The position numbers were made by a program, and so were the translations under genes. The notes beneath the pieces are model-generated. The model was not told where the DNA came from, searched no databases, and saw only the letters and a list, made by a program, of their open reading frames with translations. Shown here piece after piece: positions 52,439-55,398 of a stretch of DNA of 55,398 nt (position 1 is the first letter of the stretch; the number at the start of each line of letters is the position of its first letter). Source of the stretch: Pseudomonadota bacterium (lineage in GTDB: Bacteria; Pseudomonadota; Gammaproteobacteria; Pseudomonadales; Pseudomonadaceae). The stretch spans positions 1 through 55,398 of the forward strand of contig JAEYXX010000025.1 of assembly GCA_023431055.1 (NCBI GenBank), read 5' to 3'.

Positions 52439-52657
52439 GTGACGAAAGACGAACTGCGCGCCGAACTCGAGCGCCAGGCGCAGCGTTACAAGGATGTATA
52501 CGGCGGCGAGGTCATTACCTACGCCGCTCAACCGGACCCCGACCGCAAACCCTGGCGCAAGAAACCCAGCCTGCTCGACCAGGCCTTCGATAAAGAAATC
52601 GAGAAAATCGAGAAGGAACGCCTGGAAAAGAAAGAAGCCGCCAGCGAATACGACTAA
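52439..52657 (+). CDS. Small conserved charged protein (72 aa)
   Basis: GTG 52439 with AACAGGT upstream is the better start; an ATG at 52382 in frame lacks a ribosome binding site. The protein has a short helix (TKDELRAELERQAQRYKDVYGG), a Pro-rich linker (AAQPDPDRKPWRKKPS) and a very charged coiled helix (DKEIEKIEKERLEKKEAA). It looks like proteins annotated as hypothetical in many Pseudomonas. No function known. Confidence 0.65.
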   Translation: MTKDELRAELERQAQRYKDVYGGEVITYAAQPDPDRKPWRKKPSLLDQAFDKEIEKIEKERLEKKEAASEYD

Positions 52658-52672
52658 CGCCCCGAGGGCGCA

Positions 52673-52699
52673 TTGCAGCCGCGCGAAACGCGGCTGCAA
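52673..52699. terminator. Hairpin between small protein and HerA-like gene
   Basis: Perfect 11-base stem TTGCAGCCGCG (52673-52683) and CGCGGCTGCAA (52689-52699), loop cgaaa. Both neighbouring genes point towards it. There is no strong T-run. Confidence 0.65.
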
Positions 52700-52705
52700 G
52701 TAACT

Positions 52706-54190
52706 TCAGCGCTTCTTGCCTCCCATAAGCGACCCCATCAAGCCCCGCACCAGTTGCCGACCGAGTTGATTGGCCGCTTGCCGCAGGGCGCTCTTCATCG
52801 CACCGCCGAGCAAGTCGCCCGCCATCTGTCCAAGCCCTTGCTCCTGCGCTGCGGGCTTGCCCTTGGTACTCGATTGCGCGGATACCTCAGCGGATGCCTG
52901 CGCAGCACGAGCAGTGAGCAGCTCATAGGCCGATTCGCGGTCGATGGGTTTGTCGTAACGCCCAGCCAAGGGTGACTGACGCACCAACGCCGCACGCTCG
53001 GACTCATTCAGCGGGCCGATGCGCGATTGCGGCGGAGCGATGGCCACTCGCTGAACCATGGCCGGCGTGCCCTTCTCCTCCAGCGTACCGACCAGCGCCT
53101 CGCCAATCCCCAACTCGGTGAGCACGCTGAGCGTGCTGAACGCCGGGTTCGGGCGAAAACCGTCAGCCACTGCCCGCAGGGATTTCTGTTCCTTGGCGGT
53201 GAAAGCACGCAGGCCGTGCTGGATGCGCAACCCCAACTGGGCCAGGACATCGTCCGGCAGATCGCTCGGCGACTGGGTGACGAAATACACCCCGACGCCC
53301 TTGGAGCGAATCAGCCGCACCACTTGTTCAAGACGTTCCTGCAGGGCCTTTGGGGTGCCCTGAAAGAGCAGATGCGCCTCGTCGAAGAACAACGCCAGTA
53401 CCGGTTTATCGGCATCGCCACGTTCCGGCAGTTGCTCGAACAGTTCCGCCAACAGCCACAACAGGAAGGTCGCATAAACCTTGGGCGCCTCATGAACCAA
53501 GCGGGAGGCATCGAGCAGGTGCACACGACCGCGGCCGTCGCGGTCAGGGTGCAACAGATCTTCGAGCTGCAGCGCAGGCTCGCCGAACAAGGCTTCGGCG
53601 CCCTGCTGCTCCAGCCCGGCCAGGCGACGCAACAACGCCTGTGCCGAGGTACTGGTGAACAGCGCGCTGTCCTCGCCCAACACCTGCGGACTGTCCTTGA
53701 GGTAGCCGAGCAGCGCTTTCAGGTCTTTCAGGTCGAGCAGCAATAGACCTTCGCGGTCAGCCACCTTGAACGCCGCGTAGAGCGCCGCCTGCTGACTGTC
53801 GGTCAGCTCAAGCAACGCGCCAAGCAGCAACGGCCCCATCTCGCTGAGGGTGGTACGCAGTGGGTGGCCACTCTGGCCATGCACATCCCACAGTGTCACC
53901 GGGTAGGCCTGTGGTTGATGATTCAGCCAGGGCATGCTGGCGATACGCTCGGCGACCTTGCCCTGCGGCGCACCGGCCGCGCCCAGACCACACAGATCCC
54001 CTTTGACGTCAGCAGCGAACACCGCCACCCCGGCGTCGCTGAACGTCTCGATCAACAGCTGCAGGGTTACTGTCTTGCCGGTGCCGGTGGCACCGGCAAT
54101 AAGACCGTGACGGTTGGCCAGGCGCAAAGGCTGACCAACCGCCTGCCCATCACTGCCAGCACCCAATACAAACTGCGAAATCAAAGGCAT
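52706..54190 (-). CDS. HerA-like ATPase (DUF853 family)
   Basis: A 494-aa cytoplasmic ATPase. Walker A is GATGTGKT (33-40), Walker B lies in VLALFFDEAHLLF, and SKGVGVYFVTQSPSDLPDDVLAQLGLRIQH provides the sensor and arginine-rich parts found in HerA/VirB4-like ATPases. The DUF853 group is widespread in proteobacteria; a role in DNA or protein translocation or repair has been suggested but not shown. The C-terminal 60 residues (AQASAEVSAQSSTKGKPAAQ, then MAGDLLGGAMKSALRQAANQ) look flexible. Divergent from the PctA-like receptor. Confidence 0.88.
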   Translation of the reverse strand: MPLISQFVLGAGSDGQAVGQPLRLANRHGLIAGATGTGKTVTLQLLIETFSDAGVAVFAADVKGDLCGLGAAGAPQGKVAERIASMPWLNHQPQAYPVTLWDVHGQSGHPLRTTLSEMGPLLLGALLELTDSQQAALYAAFKVADREGLLLLDLKDLKALLGYLKDSPQVLGEDSALFTSTSAQALLRRLAGLEQQGAEALFGEPALQLEDLLHPDRDGRGRVHLLDASRLVHEAPKVYATFLLWLLAELFEQLPERGDADKPVLALFFDEAHLLFQGTPKALQERLEQVVRLIRSKGVGVYFVTQSPSDLPDDVLAQLGLRIQHGLRAFTAKEQKSLRAVADGFRPNPAFSTLSVLTELGIGEALVGTLEEKGTPAMVQRVAIAPPQSRIGPLNESERAALVRQSPLAGRYDKPIDRESAYELLTARAAQASAEVSAQSSTKGKPAAQEQGLGQMAGDLLGGAMKSALRQAANQLGRQLVRGLMGSLMGGKKR

Positions 54191-54207
54191 CTTGCCATCC
54201 TCTGGGT

Positions 54208-54235
54208 TAAAGCTTTACTGCAGGTATGCCGACAT
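54208..54235 (+). promoter_or_regulatory. FliA (sigma-28) type promoter of the PctA-like receptor
   Basis: TAAA (54208-54211), 16 bases, GCCGACAT (54228-54235), six of eight matches to the flagellar -10 consensus GCCGATAA. About 110 bases before the ATG. Confidence 0.5.
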
Positions 54236-54346
54236 AAGAATAGAACGAAACGTCACCCTGCCTGCTGCAACAGCCCACCACAGCGCCCCAAGAACGCCGT
54301 GGTGGAACACAAGACTGGTTCCAGAGCCATCCGGATACAACACAAC

Positions 54347-55398
54347 ATGAACAAAAACCTGCAGTTCAGCCACAAGATTTTGCTCGCCGCATCCCTTGTG
54401 GTCATCGCCGCCTTTTCCCTGTTCACTCTCTACAACGATTACCTGCAACGCAATGCCATCCGCGAAGACCTGGAGAACTACCTGCATGAAATGGGCAATG
54501 TAACGGCCAGCAATATTCAAAACTGGTTGTCCGGGCGCATCCTGCTGGTGGAAAGCGCCGCCCAGTCGATCAGCAATGACAGCGAGCAGGAGCGCGTGAT
54601 CAAACTGCTGGAACAGAAGGCGCTGACCTCTTCCTTCGCCTTTACCTACCTGGGCACCGAGAGCGGCGGCTTCACCATGCGCCCGGATGAGCAGATGCCC
54701 GCCGACTACGACCCACGCACCCGCCCCTGGTACAAGGACGCCCTGGCCGCCGGCGGCACCACCCTTACCGAGCCTTACGTCGATGCCGCTACCAGCGAGC
54801 TGATCATGACCGTTGCCACCCCGGCCAGGCCCGCTGGCGTAGTCGGCGGCGATCTGAACCTGCAAACCTTGGTCGATATCATCAATGCCCTGGATTTCGA
54901 CGGCATCGGCTATGCCTTCCTGGTCAGTGCCGACGGCAAGGTTCTGGTGCACCCGGACAAAGACCTGGTCATGAAGAACCTCAAGGAGATCTATCCACAG
55001 CACACCCCGAGCATCAGCAAGGCATTCAGCGAATCCACACTGAACGGTGCCCCCCGTATCCTTACCTTCACCCCGGTTCAGGGGCTACCCTCGGTCAACT
55101 GGCACGTAGGCCTGTCCATCGACAAGACCAAGGCCTACGCGATGCTCAGCGAGTTCCGCGCCTCAGCCATCGTCGCCACGGTGATTGCCGTGGTACTGAT
55201 CATTGCCCTGCTCGGCTTGCTGATCCGCGTGCTGATGCAGCCGCTGACCGCCATGGGCAAGGCCATGGAGGACATTGCCCAGGGTGAAGGAGACCTGACC
55301 AAGCGCCTGACGATCCAGTCCAACGATGAATTTGGCGCGCTGGCGCGCTCTTTCAACCAGTTCGTCGAACGTATCCACAGCTCCATCCGCGAGGTGTC
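54347..55398 (+). CDS. PctA-like amino-acid chemoreceptor (3' end outside window)
   Basis: The frame is open from ATG 54347 to the last base (350 codons); the signalling domain lies beyond the window. It has a membrane helix at about 10-30, a dCache sensor domain, a second membrane helix at about 275-300, and then a HAMP domain ([20 protein letters not shown]). The amino-acid-binding motif of the PctA family is complete: Tyr121, Arg126, Trp128, Tyr129, Tyr144, Asp146 and, four positions earlier than in PctA because of a short deletion, Asp169. The numbering otherwise equals that of P. aeruginosa PctA. It should recognise L-amino acids through their amino and carboxyl groups; whether it is pctA, pctB or pctC cannot be decided. 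Confidence 0.92.
   Translation, partial: MNKNLQFSHKILLAASLVVIAAFSLFTLYNDYLQRNAIREDLENYLHEMGNVTASNIQNWLSGRILLVESAAQSISNDSEQERVIKLLEQKALTSSFAFTYLGTESGGFTMRPDEQMPADYDPRTRPWYKDALAAGGTTLTEPYVDAATSELIMTVATPARPAGVVGGDLNLQTLVDIINALDFDGIGYAFLVSADGKVLVHPDKDLVMKNLKEIYPQHTPSISKAFSESTLNGAPRILTFTPVQGLPSVNWHVGLSIDKTKAYAMLSEFRASAIVATVIAVVLIIALLGLLIRVLMQPLTAMGKAMEDIAQGEGDLTKRLTIQSNDEFGALARSFNQFVERIHSSIREV

Overview
The window looks like a chromosomal segment of a Pseudomonas, probably from the mendocina/pseudoalcaligenes/alcaliphila side of the genus (Ectopseudomonas). The basis is high GC, Pseudomonas-type gene content (fumarase class I, short LOV protein, PctA-like chemoreceptor, imelysin/DUF1111/DUF1513 operon), and REP-like hairpins of the GTAGGGCGGGTGCAACCCGCC and GTAGGAGCGGC types. 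The species assignment is an inference. I see no tRNA, rRNA, CRISPR array, phage or intact insertion sequence.

Layout. 1-9117: the 3' part of a class I fumarase, D-serine dehydratase, a DUF1028 protein, a GlxA-type regulator divergent from an isochorismatase-fold hydrolase, a GNAT / nitrilase / ZapE-like ATPase operon, an NTF2-like protein, and then the start of the most interesting locus. 8428-14821: one tightly packed operon, T_hemolysin-family protein / adenylate-forming enzyme / haem-oxygenase-like diiron protein / SDR / secreted TPR-like protein / two-component system. It looks like an uncharacterised small-molecule pathway with its own sensor. The adenylate-forming gene is split by an in-frame TAG at codon 30. 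14929-20014: small proteins, REP hairpins, a DJ-1/PfpI protein, SDR, a Gly-rich exported protein, a DUF1569 / alpha-beta hydrolase / class II aldolase group. 20015-23964: decayed genes (a chemoreceptor fragment and a membrane-protein fragment) next to a DMT transporter / amidohydrolase / LysR cassette. 23965-30514: flavodoxin, a blue-light LOV protein, a PilZ-like protein, a MerR-type regulator with a cobalamin-like domain, a DCC oxidoreductase, a monooxygenase-like protein and a pterin operon (folM-folE-folX-DUF1244-hopJ) preceded by clustered TGTACA motifs, suggesting a light-response region. 30676-39524: glycolipid-binding-like protein, AzlCD exporter, a dCache chemoreceptor broken by two in-frame TAG codons, a NIT-domain chemoreceptor, thioesterase, a second GlxA regulator and a papain-like orphan. 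39672-43266: iron-linked DUF1111 / imelysin / DUF1513 operon. 43274-52194: hexuronate oxidation and TRAP uptake (LacI regulator, uronate dehydrogenase, SMP-30 lactonase, DctPQM, EamA transporter, FadR-type regulator, aldose 1-epimerase). 52439-55398: a small conserved protein, a HerA-like ATPase and the 5' part of a PctA-like amino-acid chemoreceptor.

How the parts work together. The uronate cluster forms a coherent unit: import by TRAP, mutarotation, oxidation to an aldarolactone, lactone opening, with a shared 13-bp operator-like motif (GTNNT-N3-ANNAC) near udh, lacI and the GntR gene. The T_hemolysin-to-kinase operon has a TTAA direct repeat in its promoter that would suit its own OmpR-type regulator. 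All in-frame stop codons I found in otherwise readable frames (five, in four loci) are TAG, and three sit where Tyr is the natural reading. Several intact genes also end in TAG, so genome-wide reassignment is unlikely; sequence error or recent inactivation should be checked first.
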